A DNA stretch of 64,000 bases from positions 34,666 to 98,665 of the forward strand of contig JAFTCL010000018.1 in NCBI GenBank assembly GCA_017454745.1. The letters run 5' to 3'. This DNA is from Kiritimatiellia bacterium. GTDB taxonomy: Bacteria > Verrucomicrobiota > Kiritimatiellia > RFP12 > UBA1067. Positions 17,584 through 26,593 of this stretch are shown piece by piece (the first letter of the stretch is position 1; each line of letters starts with the position of its first letter). A model generated the notes under the pieces. The model did not search any database. It saw only the letters and a program-made list of their open reading frames with translations, and was not told where the DNA came from. Both the position numbers and the translations under genes were made by a program.

Positions 17584-18828
17584 TCATTGTTTCGGAACCC
17601 GCAACCCCACCGCCTCCAGATATTTGCCGTCCACGCGGCAGTTTTTGAACCGGCAGTTTTCCGCATATTTGCGCAAGGCTTGCGCGGCCTTTTTCATGTC
17701 GGGGCGGTTTTTCTGGATTTCGGCGTAACTGCTGCGGTTCGCGGCGGCAAAGTTTTTGACCAAATCCCAGTCTTCCGGATAGTCAAACGCCAGCCAACCG
17801 CCGTTTTTGGGCATTTTCACCGGCCAATAGGTGTAGCCGATGTCATTGGCGACCATCGTTTCGGTGAAGGTTTTGTACCACTCGTAATTGTTGTGGCCGG
17901 TTTCGCCCATGAACATCGGCAGACCGGTTTTGTCGCGGAAGGCGACGAAATCGGAAATATGTTTCGGATCGGTCCAATAGCGGTGGCAGGTGTACATCAT
18001 GTTTGAATCGAATTTCCAATCCTTAAACGGCGCGAAATTCGAGTTCCACTGCGCCCCCGCCAATATCACGATGTGTTTGGTGTCCACGGTACGGATGGCG
18101 GCAACCGCAGCCTTCTGGACCGACTCAAGTTTGGTGTTGAGCCAATCCTTGTCGTTGAGGCGACTGGAAATCGGCTCGTTCATCAGGTCGTAACCGAGGA
18201 TGACCGGATTCGCGGCGTAATGCTCGGCGATGCGCCGCCAGATTTCGCAGTAGATCCGCTGTTCGCGCTCGCTGGTGAAGAGCCAAGGGTAACCGTAGCT
18301 GTCGTCGATATTGTCGCCGGTCTGGCCGCCGGGGCAGTCGTGCATATCCAGCACCACGCGAAGGTTGTGTTTGCCGCACCACGCTACCACCGGATCGATC
18401 AGCTCGAAACCGTCGTTAGCGGAGTACCCGCCAAGGTATTCCTCGCGGGTGAACAGCTTGTAGTGGAAGGGGATGCGCACCGTGTTGGAACCGGTTGCGG
18501 CGATAAAACGGATATCATCCTCGGTAACATAGTTGGCTTTGAACGCCCGCCAGAAATTGTCGGTCTCCTCCGGACCGACCAGCTGGCGCAGGGCCTCGTC
18601 GATGAAATGGGCGGAATTCACCTCCTTAAAACCGAACATATAGCCTTCGGGGTTCAGCCAGTTCCCAAGATTGGTGCCGCGTATGAAAAACTTCTCTCCG
18701 GCGGCATTGACGATAATTTTTCCGTTAACCCGCAGAAAATCGTTTTTCTCAACTTCGGCGAAGGCGGATGCCGCAACGCAAACCGCTAACGCCGCGCATA
18801 GGAACCGCTCAACATTAAGTTTGATCAT
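17584..18828 (-). CDS. Secreted glycoside hydrolase family 5 (cellulase-like)
   Basis: 414 residues; ATG 18828 follows AAGGAGAAAAATT. Residues 1-24 are a signal peptide. The protein shows GH5 (clan A) signatures: RGTNLGNWLNPEG near the start, NTVRIPFHYK, VVLDMHDCPGGQ, the acid/base in DLMNEP (Glu near residue 217), and the nucleophile in FMGETGHNNYEW (Glu near residue 307). These identify a retaining beta-glucanase, mannanase or similar enzyme acting outside the cytoplasm; exact specificity cannot be read. It sits between the UxaA-type dehydratase and DUF4832 genes with spacers of about 30 bases. Confidence 0.88.
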   Translation of the reverse strand: MIKLNVERFLCAALAVCVAASAFAEVEKNDFLRVNGKIIVNAAGEKFFIRGTNLGNWLNPEGYMFGFKEVNSAHFIDEALRQLVGPEETDNFWRAFKANYVTEDDIRFIAATGSNTVRIPFHYKLFTREEYLGGYSANDGFELIDPVVAWCGKHNLRVVLDMHDCPGGQTGDNIDDSYGYPWLFTSEREQRIYCEIWRRIAEHYAANPVILGYDLMNEPISSRLNDKDWLNTKLESVQKAAVAAIRTVDTKHIVILAGAQWNSNFAPFKDWKFDSNMMYTCHRYWTDPKHISDFVAFRDKTGLPMFMGETGHNNYEWYKTFTETMVANDIGYTYWPVKMPKNGGWLAFDYPEDWDLVKNFAAANRSSYAEIQKNRPDMKKAAQALRKYAENCRFKNCRVDGKYLEAVGLRVPKQ

Positions 18829-18859
18829 AATTTTTCTCCTTGTTGATAAAAGTGCAGGG

Positions 18860-20317
18860 TCACAAGGTAACCCCGTCCTTGAAAATCGCTATGCCCCGGG
18901 CGCCGGTTCGTTCGGCGCAGGTACGCTCGCCGGACGCCACCAGCAGGACATACGCAAAAAGCCGTCGGCTAACCTCGTCTAGCGTCTCTTTACCGTCCGC
19001 GATGGTTCCGGCGTTAAAATCGATCCAGTTGCGCTTCTTTTCAAAAAGCGGCGTGTTTGAGGAAATCTTCACCGTCGGCGCGGGCGCACCGAATGGAGTA
19101 CCGCGGCCAGTAGTGAAAAGTATCAGCTGCGCGCCCGCCGCCGTGAGCGCCGTCGCGGACACTAAATCGTTGCCGGGACCGGACATCAGGTTCAGCCCCG
19201 GCGCGACAACCGGGTCGGCGTAACCGACCGCATCCGCGACTTGGGCGCAACCGCCTTTCTGCACACAACCGCAGCTTTTGTCCTCCAGCGTGGTTATCCC
19301 GCCCGCTTTGTTGCCGGGGCTGGGGTTTTCGTACACGGTTTCGCCGTGCGACGTGAAGTAACGTTTGAAATCCAACACCATCCGGACCGAGCGGTTGAAC
19401 ACCTCGCGCGAGACAGCGCGGTTGAACAGCATCGGTTCCGCGCCGAACATCTCCGGCACCTCGGTAAGCACGGTAGAGCCACCGGCGGCGATAAGCAAGT
19501 CGCTGAAACGCCCCACCGCCGGATTCGCGGTAATCCCGGAAAGTCCGTCCGACCCGCCGCACTTCATGCCCACAACCAGTTTGGAGACCGGCAACGATAC
19601 TCGCCGGTCATACTTCATCGTGTTTGCAAGCTCGCGGATAAGCCTTGCGCCTTCCGCCAACTCGTCAGCTACATCCTGACAGACCAGAAATTTGACGCGG
19701 TTTCCATCCACCGGACCCAACGCCTCGCGAAACTGCGCGGCGGTAAGGTTTTCGCAGCCGAGCGAAAGAACCAGCACGCCGCCGGCGTTCGGATGACGGC
19801 ACAAAGCCGCCAGAAGCTTCCGGGTGCGGGCATGATCCGCGCCGGTTTGCGAACATCCGTAAGGGTGGGGAAACGCGAAAATCCCCTCAACCGCGCCGCC
19901 GACTAACGCTTGGCAATCGACTGCAAGCTTGGCCGCAACGGAGTTGACGCAACCCACCGTCGGGATGATCCAGATTTCGTTTCTCACTCCAGCCCTGCCG
20001 TCGGCACGGAGATAACCGCTGAACTCGGACAGGTTGCCAGCGGTTTTTAACCGGGGTGAATCGCAATCATCCGCATCTGGCGCCGGATCATACCGGTATT
20101 CGGCGGTTTCGTCAAGCGCGGTTTTAACGTTGTGGGTGTGAACCCACTCTCCCGCTTTGATGTCGCGGGTCGCGACACCGACCGGAAAACCGTATTTGAC
20201 AATCTTCTCGCCGGCTTTGATGTCGCGAAGCGCCAATTTATGTCCGGCGGGAATATCCCCGCACGGCTTAAGCAGAACCTCAACGTTGTCCAGCGGATGA
20301 ATCTGAATCGCCGTCAT
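18860..20317 (-). CDS. UxaA-family altronate/galactarate-type dehydratase
   Basis: 485 residues from ATG 20317; a TTG nine bases upstream is the alternative. Residues about 1-75 form the SAF domain (IHPLDNVEVLL, IPAGHKLAL). Residues about 95-485 form the UxaA catalytic domain with GVRNEIWIIPTVGC, HPYGCSQ, LGCENL, GMKCGGSDGLSG and KSCGCVQKGG, all family hallmarks; the cysteines and histidines are probable Fe/Mn ligands. The family dehydrates altronate, galactarate or related aldonates to 2-keto-3-deoxy products. Together with the oxidoreductase and isomerase genes this points to hexuronate or aldonate breakdown. Cytoplasmic; specificity within the family is not certain. Confidence 0.85.
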   Translation of the reverse strand: MTAIQIHPLDNVEVLLKPCGDIPAGHKLALRDIKAGEKIVKYGFPVGVATRDIKAGEWVHTHNVKTALDETAEYRYDPAPDADDCDSPRLKTAGNLSEFSGYLRADGRAGVRNEIWIIPTVGCVNSVAAKLAVDCQALVGGAVEGIFAFPHPYGCSQTGADHARTRKLLAALCRHPNAGGVLVLSLGCENLTAAQFREALGPVDGNRVKFLVCQDVADELAEGARLIRELANTMKYDRRVSLPVSKLVVGMKCGGSDGLSGITANPAVGRFSDLLIAAGGSTVLTEVPEMFGAEPMLFNRAVSREVFNRSVRMVLDFKRYFTSHGETVYENPSPGNKAGGITTLEDKSCGCVQKGGCAQVADAVGYADPVVAPGLNLMSGPGNDLVSATALTAAGAQLILFTTGRGTPFGAPAPTVKISSNTPLFEKKRNWIDFNAGTIADGKETLDEVSRRLFAYVLLVASGERTCAERTGARGIAIFKDGVTL

Positions 20318-20350
20318 ATCAACCAATTGGAAACCGGCGGCGATTTGCGG

Positions 20351-21733
20351 TTAAAACTCCCAACCCGGACGGATAAATGGCTTGATCAGCTTATTCGCGG
20401 CTTCGTTGTCGGTAATGCACTTTTTAGCGTCCCAGGAGATTTTACCGGGCACGCGCTGCGCGAGACAGCCGACCTGCATCGCCTCCACCAGAGGGATGGA
20501 GTTGTCGATATCGGAAAAAGCCTTCGTCTCGCCGAAGCAGGCGGCCACAAATTCGTCGTAGTGCTTGCTGTGCACGCGCGGAAGGGTTACGGGAATGTCT
20601 TTGCAGGCGGGATGCTGGTCCTGCCCTTTCAGCTTATCCTCGCCTTTCAGCGCAAGATAACTCTGCTCGCCGTAGTCGTTCGTGCTACAAAGGATGCCGT
20701 TATCGCCGATAACCGCGCATCCGGTTGTCGGAATTTTCCCCATCGTGTTGACCACCTGAGGCATAATTTCCGCCACCGGTTTGCGGTAGCCGTCATACCA
20801 GTAGATATCCACGTTAGGCTTCTTTCCGCCCGCCGCCTCGCAGGTGATCCGCACCTTGCTCCACAGCGGATAAGTCTCCGGGTAGGGCGGCGTGATCTCC
20901 ACCGCCTCGCCGGAAATCACCCGGCCCAGCTCCAACCCGCGGAAGGGAAGGTTCATCGTATGGCAGGCCATGTCGCCGAACGCGCCCGTGCCGAAGTCGA
21001 ACCACGCGCGCCATTCAATCGGCTCGTAAACGGATTTTTTGTAGGGGCGGAAAGGAGCGGTGCCCAGCCAGCAGTCCCAGTCCAGATTCGGCGGTACCGG
21101 ATCTTCCGTTTGGGGACGGAACAGCGGTTGGTGCCACCCCCATTTGCAACCCGGCTCGATTTCCGGACGGTTTGTCCACACATGCACCTCGCGAACCTTC
21201 CCCAAAATCCCGGAGCGCAGGATTTCCACGCCGCGCCGCATTCCGTCGGTAGAGGAACCTTGGTTGCCCATCTGCGTGACGACCCCTTTTTCCAACGCCG
21301 TCTTCTTGAAGTATTCGGCCTCCCAAAGCGTGCGCACGAGCGGCTTTTGGACATAGACATTCGCGCCGCGCTTCATCGCCTCGATTGCCGCGCGCGCATG
21401 AGTATGGTCCGGCGTGGAGACGGTTACAATATCCAGCCCTTTCACCTCATCGAACATCTTGCGGTAGTCGGTGTAGAACTTCGCGTCCTTAACCTCCTTT
21501 TTCGCCTGATCGATTTTGTCGCGGTTGGTGTCGCACATGGCAACGATCCGGCAACGTTTGGTGTCCAGCAGCCCGTGCCAATCGCTCCAACCTTTCCCGC
21601 CGATACCGATCACGCCCACATTCATCAACTCGCCCGGCTTACGGTTGCTTCTCGCGAAACCGTTCACCGCCATCATTCCGGCGGCTGCCCCGACATTACC
21701 CAAAAAAGCCCTTCTCGAAACATTCCCCTTCAT
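20351..21733 (-). CDS. TAT-exported Gfo/Idh/MocA-family oxidoreductase
   Basis: 460 residues; ATG 21733 follows AAGGAG. The N-terminus has a twin-arginine signal (SRRAFLGNVGAAAGMMAV). Residues about 35-160 are an NAD(P)-binding Rossmann domain (VGVIGIGGKGWSDWHG; VSTPDHTHA) and YVQKPLVRTLWEA supplies the EKP-type active-site segment as QKP. The rest is the Gfo/Idh C-terminal domain, with the GGTNRCS-like central region typical of Bacteroidetes/PVC exported members. Such proteins oxidise or epimerise sugars using a tightly bound cofactor in the periplasm. It lies 5 bases after the TIM-barrel gene and belongs to the same operon. Confidence 0.88.
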   Translation of the reverse strand: MKGNVSRRAFLGNVGAAAGMMAVNGFARSNRKPGELMNVGVIGIGGKGWSDWHGLLDTKRCRIVAMCDTNRDKIDQAKKEVKDAKFYTDYRKMFDEVKGLDIVTVSTPDHTHARAAIEAMKRGANVYVQKPLVRTLWEAEYFKKTALEKGVVTQMGNQGSSTDGMRRGVEILRSGILGKVREVHVWTNRPEIEPGCKWGWHQPLFRPQTEDPVPPNLDWDCWLGTAPFRPYKKSVYEPIEWRAWFDFGTGAFGDMACHTMNLPFRGLELGRVISGEAVEITPPYPETYPLWSKVRITCEAAGGKKPNVDIYWYDGYRKPVAEIMPQVVNTMGKIPTTGCAVIGDNGILCSTNDYGEQSYLALKGEDKLKGQDQHPACKDIPVTLPRVHSKHYDEFVAACFGETKAFSDIDNSIPLVEAMQVGCLAQRVPGKISWDAKKCITDNEAANKLIKPFIRPGWEF

Positions 21734-21738
21734 TTCGT

Positions 21739-22554
21739 TTACTCCTTATTGTGCGCGTTGAACCAATCAACACAAGCCTTAACATTCGCCTCGGTTTTCT
21801 CGTCCCATTGTTCGTACTCGACAATGAGGTCGGGATAGACATTCGCCTTGCGCATTTCCTTCAACAGGGTGTCAAGCTGCGACAATCCCTTTCCAAACGG
21901 AACCGGGTGCGCGTTTTCATCGACATCGACAAAATGCAGCGAAAAAACCCGGCTCTTCAGCAACGTCCGGATTCCCTGCGCCGCATCGATTTTTGCCAGC
22001 CGCCAGTGCCCCACGTCCGCGCCCGAGCCTACCCACTCGCTGCGCTTGTTGATTTCCGCCGATGCGAATTCCGGATCGCACCAGGAGGTTGACCAATTTA
22101 CCTGCGGCCCGTGGTTGTGGATCGCGATCCGGATTTTGAACTCCTGCGCCAGCTTGTCCAACAGCGGCAACACCTCGACCCGCGGCTCCACCAGCAACCG
22201 CGCAATCCCCAAATCGCGCGCGAATTCAAACACTTCGCGCCACCCTTTCTCGTCGCTCGCGCCGATTACCCCGTAGCTGACCACCTTTACCCCGCAAGCG
22301 TCAAGATACGCCTTCACCGCCGGACGGATTTCCCGCTGCATCTCCCACGGAGTCACCTTGCCCTTGAACGGACCGCCGATCTGCTGCACGTTAGTCAACT
22401 CGATCGCCCGGAAACCTAACCGCTTGGCCACCTCAATGGTCTCAACCATTGAGCGGTCCTTAAAGGTGTACGCCTGCAACGCCAATGTAAAAGATTCGGC
22501 GCGAAGCGTTCCCGCCGCGTACACGGCGGCAAGCAATAATAACATTTTTTTCAT
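21739..22554 (-). CDS. Exported sugar-phosphate isomerase/epimerase-like TIM barrel
   Basis: 271 residues from ATG 22554, with GGAG about 10 bases upstream. Residues 1-16 are a short signal peptide (MKKMLLLLAAVYAAGT). The rest is an AP-endonuclease-2/xylose-isomerase-like TIM barrel: LQAYTFKDRSMVETIE, KRLGFRAIEL, RIAIHNHGPQ, GSGADVGHW and LHFVDVDEN give the metal-binding Glu, His and Asp pattern of the family. Such exported members accompany Gfo/Idh oxidoreductases in PVC and Bacteroidetes sugar loci, acting on keto-sugars. The exact reaction is unknown. Confidence 0.82.
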   Translation of the reverse strand: MKKMLLLLAAVYAAGTLRAESFTLALQAYTFKDRSMVETIEVAKRLGFRAIELTNVQQIGGPFKGKVTPWEMQREIRPAVKAYLDACGVKVVSYGVIGASDEKGWREVFEFARDLGIARLLVEPRVEVLPLLDKLAQEFKIRIAIHNHGPQVNWSTSWCDPEFASAEINKRSEWVGSGADVGHWRLAKIDAAQGIRTLLKSRVFSLHFVDVDENAHPVPFGKGLSQLDTLLKEMRKANVYPDLIVEYEQWDEKTEANVKACVDWFNAHNKE

Positions 22555-22609
22555 CGGCAACTACTCCAGATTCGTATTGGCAAACTCCACATCGGCGTAA
22601 CAGGTTGCG

Positions 22610-23536
22610 TCAACCATTCCGATTTTCTCCAACCTCCGGCATGGGGAAACACAGCGCCGCCGCCCCCAACAGCGAGGCATTGTAGCCTAGGCGGGACGGC
22701 AGAATCTCCACGGCGGAACATTGCGGAAGCACCTCCCGCGAAAATGCCTCCCGAATCCCGGGCAACAGCAACGGTAGCGAACGCGCCACTCCGCCGCCGA
22801 CATAAACCGCACTCGGGTTGACGGCACAAGACACTGATGCCAATGCCCGGCCGATGTACATTCCGGCGCGATGCCAAATGCGGAGCGCCGCGGCATTCCC
22901 GCTTAACGCTTCCGCCGCACAGGCCGCAGCGTCTTCCCCGGTTCCCGCCGCCTGGGATTCCCGGCCAATCGCGGTTCCGGAAGCATGCGCTTCCAAGCAT
23001 CCCTTTCCGCCGCAACCGCAAGGAGCGGGGATGTCAAACTCAACCTTTACGTGGCCAATCTCTCCCGCGCAAGACGTAGCGCCGCGCAACAACCTGCCGT
23101 CGGAAACCACCGCCCCGCCAATGCCCGTGCTGACGGTCAGCCAGATAAAATCGTCTCCGGCGGCGGCGAACCGCCGTTCAGCCAGCGCGCACGCGTTGAC
23201 ATCGTTTTCCAGCCGGATGTCGATTTTCGAATCAGGAAACAGCGGACGCAACAGCGGAAAAACGGAAAATCCGCCCCATCCGGCAGAAGGCGACCCCAAC
23301 ACCCGGTCGGTTCCATCCGTCATCCCGGGAATACTGACGCCGACGCGGGAAAGCGATTCGAAAGGGAATCCGTGCGCCCGGCACGATTCGCGCAGCAGGG
23401 CGACCGAATCCGCGAAGTATCGCGACTTGTCTCTGGTCGGCAACGACGCGCAGCAGGGCGCGTAAATCGTCCCTTTCTCATCCACCAGCGCGGCAAGGAC
23501 CTTCGTGCCGCCGCAATCTATCGCACCAGCTAACAT
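22610..23536 (-). CDS. ROK-family sugar kinase
   Basis: 308 residues. ATG 23536 was chosen because the N-terminus then begins MLAGAIDCGGTKVLAALVD, the ATP phosphate-1 motif (DxGGTK). The ORF extends further upstream only into the SIS gene. The start overlaps the SIS stop (ATGTTAG), suggesting coupled translation. The ROK signature appears as GEIGHVK, and the zinc-binding CGCGGKGCLEAHASG follows. The catalytic Asp is in LENDVNACALAE. ROK kinases phosphorylate glucose, mannose, fructose, allose or amino sugars; no HTH is present, so it is not a repressor. With the SIS isomerase next to it, amino-sugar or hexose handling is likely. Confidence 0.87.
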   Translation of the reverse strand: MLAGAIDCGGTKVLAALVDEKGTIYAPCCASLPTRDKSRYFADSVALLRESCRAHGFPFESLSRVGVSIPGMTDGTDRVLGSPSAGWGGFSVFPLLRPLFPDSKIDIRLENDVNACALAERRFAAAGDDFIWLTVSTGIGGAVVSDGRLLRGATSCAGEIGHVKVEFDIPAPCGCGGKGCLEAHASGTAIGRESQAAGTGEDAAACAAEALSGNAAALRIWHRAGMYIGRALASVSCAVNPSAVYVGGGVARSLPLLLPGIREAFSREVLPQCSAVEILPSRLGYNASLLGAAALCFPMPEVGENRNG

Positions 23537-24111
23537 GAACCGGCGATCCCTCCGAGCGCTTCGCGCAGAGAACATACAAGATCGTGCCAGTAAACCAGAT
23601 GCAGATCTTCCAGCATCTCCATCGAATCCGTCGGCGCGATCAGGCAAATATCGCAAAGCGGTTTCATTTTACCGCCGTCTCGGCCGCCGAACCCGATGCA
23701 GGTCATCCCCATTTCTCGCGCCTTTTCGATGGCGCGCAGGACATTCGGGGAATTACCGCTGCCGCTGAACGCGATCAAAATATCGCCCGGTCGTGCATAC
23801 GTCTCCAGCAGGATGGCGAAAACATCCGCATAGGAAAAATCATTCGCAAGGCAGGTGAGCAGAGTGGAAGAATCGTTCAGGCAAACAGCCCGAAATCCGG
23901 AGCAGTCCCCTACCCGGCAACCCTTGACCAAATCGTTCGTGACGTGCGATGCGGTCGCCGACGATCCGCCGTTGCCGATCAGAAAAATCGTGCGGCCGTC
24001 CTTTTTCGCCGACAAAAGCAGATTACCAATCCGGTCCAACGCCGCGAAATCGCTCTGTATCAGACTCGACGACAACGCCTCAGCGTACAATCTCAAACTC
24101 TGCTCACTCAT
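23530..24111 (-). CDS. SIS-domain phosphosugar isomerase (GmhA-like)
   Basis: 193 residues. The SIS fold is clear: FLIGNGGSSATASHVTNDLVK near residues 40-60, DILIAFSGSGNSPNVLRAIE near residues 110-130, and FGGRDGGKM. This is close to phosphoheptose isomerase GmhA and related aldose/ketose phosphate isomerases. It sits 11 bases after the permease gene and overlaps the ROK kinase by 7 bases. No heptose-pathway genes occur here, so in this operon it may act on a hexose or amino-sugar phosphate; that specificity is inference. Confidence 0.8.
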   Translation of the reverse strand: MSEQSLRLYAEALSSSLIQSDFAALDRIGNLLLSAKKDGRTIFLIGNGGSSATASHVTNDLVKGCRVGDCSGFRAVCLNDSSTLLTCLANDFSYADVFAILLETYARPGDILIAFSGSGNSPNVLRAIEKAREMGMTCIGFGGRDGGKMKPLCDICLIAPTDSMEMLEDLHLVYWHDLVCSLREALGGIAGSC

Positions 24112-24122
24112 AACCGCCCCGA

Positions 24123-25592
24123 CTATTCCGCCTGGTTTTCAGCCTGAGGATACGGCAAAATACGGCTCTGGCACTTGGAGAGCAACGCGTAAATCACCGC
24201 GCCCGCAAAGAAGGCGAAAATCAGGCTCAGCGGCAGCGGCTTGCCGAGCGGAACGCCCCAAGCAACCAGTTGCGGCTGCGCACCGATTACGAAACCGACC
24301 GCCCAAGCGATCCATCCGGCGGGATTGAAACCCGCGCGCGGACCCGTCCACCGGCCCTTGTTCAAGAAATACTCGGCAACCATCGCGCCGCAGATCGGAC
24401 CGAACGAAGCTCCGAAGAAACCGAAGATTGCGCCCAGCTTGCCGGCCACGCCTAACATCGCCAGAATCTCGGCAATCACGCAACCGATTCCGCAGGAGAC
24501 CCACGGATTAATTTTCGGAAGCGTCGTCTTAATCGAGTTCGCCGCGATCAACGAGGAGAAGCAACAGCTCGGAAAAGCGCAAATCGCGAGCAGGAACGCC
24601 ACGATTTCACCGGTACGGTCGTTTTTCAGAATCTTGCCGGTCAAGGCAACCGGATCGAGAATCACCTGATTCTGTGCCAGCAACGCCTGACCATCGGCAG
24701 TGCCGTAGAAGCCAGCCACGATCATGATCGAAAGTCCCGCCGTCAGAAGAATCGCCAACAGCACCCCGGCGAATCCGCCGAGCACCACATCCTTTTTATC
24801 CCGCGCACTGGTACCGAAATCGACACCCGCCGCACCGGCCGTCGCTGTGAAACCAACAATATAGGTAATCAAAAGAAAGATAATCGCGGTGGAACCCATT
24901 GCGGCGCCTTTAACCCCGCCGGCCGTGGCGGCTTTCACGAAAGCGGCCGCGTCAAACGAGCCAAGCCCGCCAGCCGTTTTTGCCACCAGAACAATCAGCG
25001 TCAACGCCGGGATCAGCGGCATCCAGGTCGAAATCATCGCGACATACTTGATACCCTTGAGCGCCATCACCACCGCGCTGACACCCCACACCAGCATAAT
25101 CACGTAAATCAACGGCGAAACCGCGCCGCCATCGCCGCCGAACAGGCTGCCCGCCGGCAGTTTGAACATCATGTTCAACGCGGCCGTAGCACCGAAAATG
25201 TTTACCGCAACCCAGCCAAACTGCAACAGACCCATGAAGAATCCGGGGAGAATGAACCCGCCAGTCGCGCCAAAGGTCGATGAACCGACAATGTAAAGCG
25301 GCAAACCGGTCTTCTGGCCCAGCCGACCGAACACAAGGTAGAAAAGCACATAACAGATCGCCGCGCCCAGTAAGACGCCCAAAAGCGCCGTTCCCCAGCC
25401 TTTGGCGAGAATGCCTCCGGCGGCATCGCTCCCGCCGCACGTCGCGGCTCCGCTCCAAAAGACAAACCAAAGAAAGATACCCGCGTACGACGGCGCGATG
25501 TTCTTATACCATGGCGCCCGGTTTGAGGCCGGATTCGGTTGCGCACACTCCAAATAGGACGGCACCGACTGTTTCGCTTCTTTATCCATCAT
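24123..25592 (-). CDS. NCS1-type (cytosine/purine permease-like) transporter
   Basis: 489 residues from ATG 25592, with AAGGAGAG about 8 bases upstream. The N-terminal block NRAPWYKNIAPSYAGIFLWF followed by about twelve hydrophobic helices matches the NCS1 permease family (cytosine, uracil, allantoin, thiamine; CodB-like subgroup). Early helices carry GLPLYIVGSSTFGATGGF, typical of the CodB branch. It is the first gene of the eight-gene carbohydrate operon, which is unusual because no nucleobase-degrading gene is present. It may import the operon's sugar-derived substrate; that would be a new substrate class for this family and is inference. Confidence 0.78.
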   Translation of the reverse strand: MMDKEAKQSVPSYLECAQPNPASNRAPWYKNIAPSYAGIFLWFVFWSGAATCGGSDAAGGILAKGWGTALLGVLLGAAICYVLFYLVFGRLGQKTGLPLYIVGSSTFGATGGFILPGFFMGLLQFGWVAVNIFGATAALNMMFKLPAGSLFGGDGGAVSPLIYVIMLVWGVSAVVMALKGIKYVAMISTWMPLIPALTLIVLVAKTAGGLGSFDAAAFVKAATAGGVKGAAMGSTAIIFLLITYIVGFTATAGAAGVDFGTSARDKKDVVLGGFAGVLLAILLTAGLSIMIVAGFYGTADGQALLAQNQVILDPVALTGKILKNDRTGEIVAFLLAICAFPSCCFSSLIAANSIKTTLPKINPWVSCGIGCVIAEILAMLGVAGKLGAIFGFFGASFGPICGAMVAEYFLNKGRWTGPRAGFNPAGWIAWAVGFVIGAQPQLVAWGVPLGKPLPLSLIFAFFAGAVIYALLSKCQSRILPYPQAENQAE

Positions 25593-25648
25593 GTTTTTCT
25601 CTCCTTTTTTAATGATAACCAACAGAAAAAACGGAAACCGGATTCTTC

Positions 25649-26434
25649 CTACAGCCCGATAACCTGGGTTTCGATCTTCACCCCGGTTGTACCCGCCGCA
25701 CCGGCGGCCTCTTCGGAAAGTTCGCTGATATTGTCCAACCCGCTCGGCATGGTGCAGTCAATAATATTAGACACCGCGTCGTGTACCACCTCCACATCGT
25801 TACCGCTATAACCGAGTTCCTTGGCCATTTGACGCATTAGAAGAGAACGTTCCTCCTTGGCAACCGGAGCCATTTCGATTCCCAGTTCCACCAACTCTTT
25901 AATCGCCCCGACATCAGGGAAACCGCCTTTCATCTTGGCGTTGATTGCCTCGCGCTTGGCCAGCAATTCCTGAAACTTGGCGTGGGTCTTCCGCTCTTTG
26001 TCAGTCATCCCGCGGGTGTCAATAGAAGCCAAAAATTCCAGCTTGCTCTTGTTTCGGTTGGCAAGCCGCTCGCGCAACTCGGAAAAGGCGTTTGAAACCT
26101 GATTTAACTGGTCGGCGGAAAGTTTGTCCTTGAGCTTGCCCATGATGTCGTCACCATTAACAATCGACACTACTTCTTCTGGCTCAATATCTTCTTTTTT
26201 ATCTGCATTCACTTTCTTCTCATCATACTTCCGGCGCAAAGTGGCAAGTTCTCGCTCCAGCTCAAGGATGCGTTTTTGAGCCTGCTCAAGCGACTCTTCG
26301 CCATTCGTTTTTTTCTCCGCCGCTTCAGCCGGTTCCGCCTCGGCAGCCTCCGGACGGGCATTCTGCATTTTTCCGCAGATAAATCCGCCGACGATACCTG
26401 CCAACAACAAGGCAACGCCCAACACTTTCTTCAT
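25649..26434 (-). CDS. Membrane-anchored coiled-coil protein, unknown
   Basis: 261 residues from ATG 26434, with AAAGGA upstream. Residues about 5-23 form an uncleaved signal or TM segment (VLGVALLLAGIVGGFICG). An acidic Ala/Glu-rich linker follows (residues about 28-50), then a long coiled coil (about residues 48-85, EESLEQAQKRILELERELAT). A helical domain with many Lys/Glu residues reaches about residue 200, and a short hydrophobic-acidic tail ends it. No family recognised. It is 56 bases upstream of the permease gene on the same strand and could share its transcript. Confidence 0.65.
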   Translation of the reverse strand: MKKVLGVALLLAGIVGGFICGKMQNARPEAAEAEPAEAAEKKTNGEESLEQAQKRILELERELATLRRKYDEKKVNADKKEDIEPEEVVSIVNGDDIMGKLKDKLSADQLNQVSNAFSELRERLANRNKSKLEFLASIDTRGMTDKERKTHAKFQELLAKREAINAKMKGGFPDVGAIKELVELGIEMAPVAKEERSLLMRQMAKELGYSGNDVEVVHDAVSNIIDCTMPSGLDNISELSEEAAGAAGTTGVKIETQVIGL

Positions 26435-26458
26435 CGTGATTATCCTTTCCATCAGCCC

Positions 26459-26477
26459 GTGCAAAACCGTTTTGCAC
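26459..26477. promoter_or_regulatory. 9-bp inverted repeat in the leader of the coiled-coil gene
   Basis: GTGCAAAAC, one C, GTTTTGCAC: two perfect 9-base arms around one base. It lies 25 bases before ATG 26434. The gap is too small for a stable hairpin loop without opening inner pairs, and there is no T-tract, so an operator for a dimeric regulator is more likely than a terminator. The binding protein is unknown. Confidence 0.4.
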
Positions 26478-26593
26478 CGTCAACGCAAACAAAGCTTTCT
26501 TACGAACGGAAGACAGTTTAACATATTCCTGCGGACGGCACAAGGTGAATTTTGGATAACCTTGCAACGCACCATTGCCACCTCTCCCGGAAT

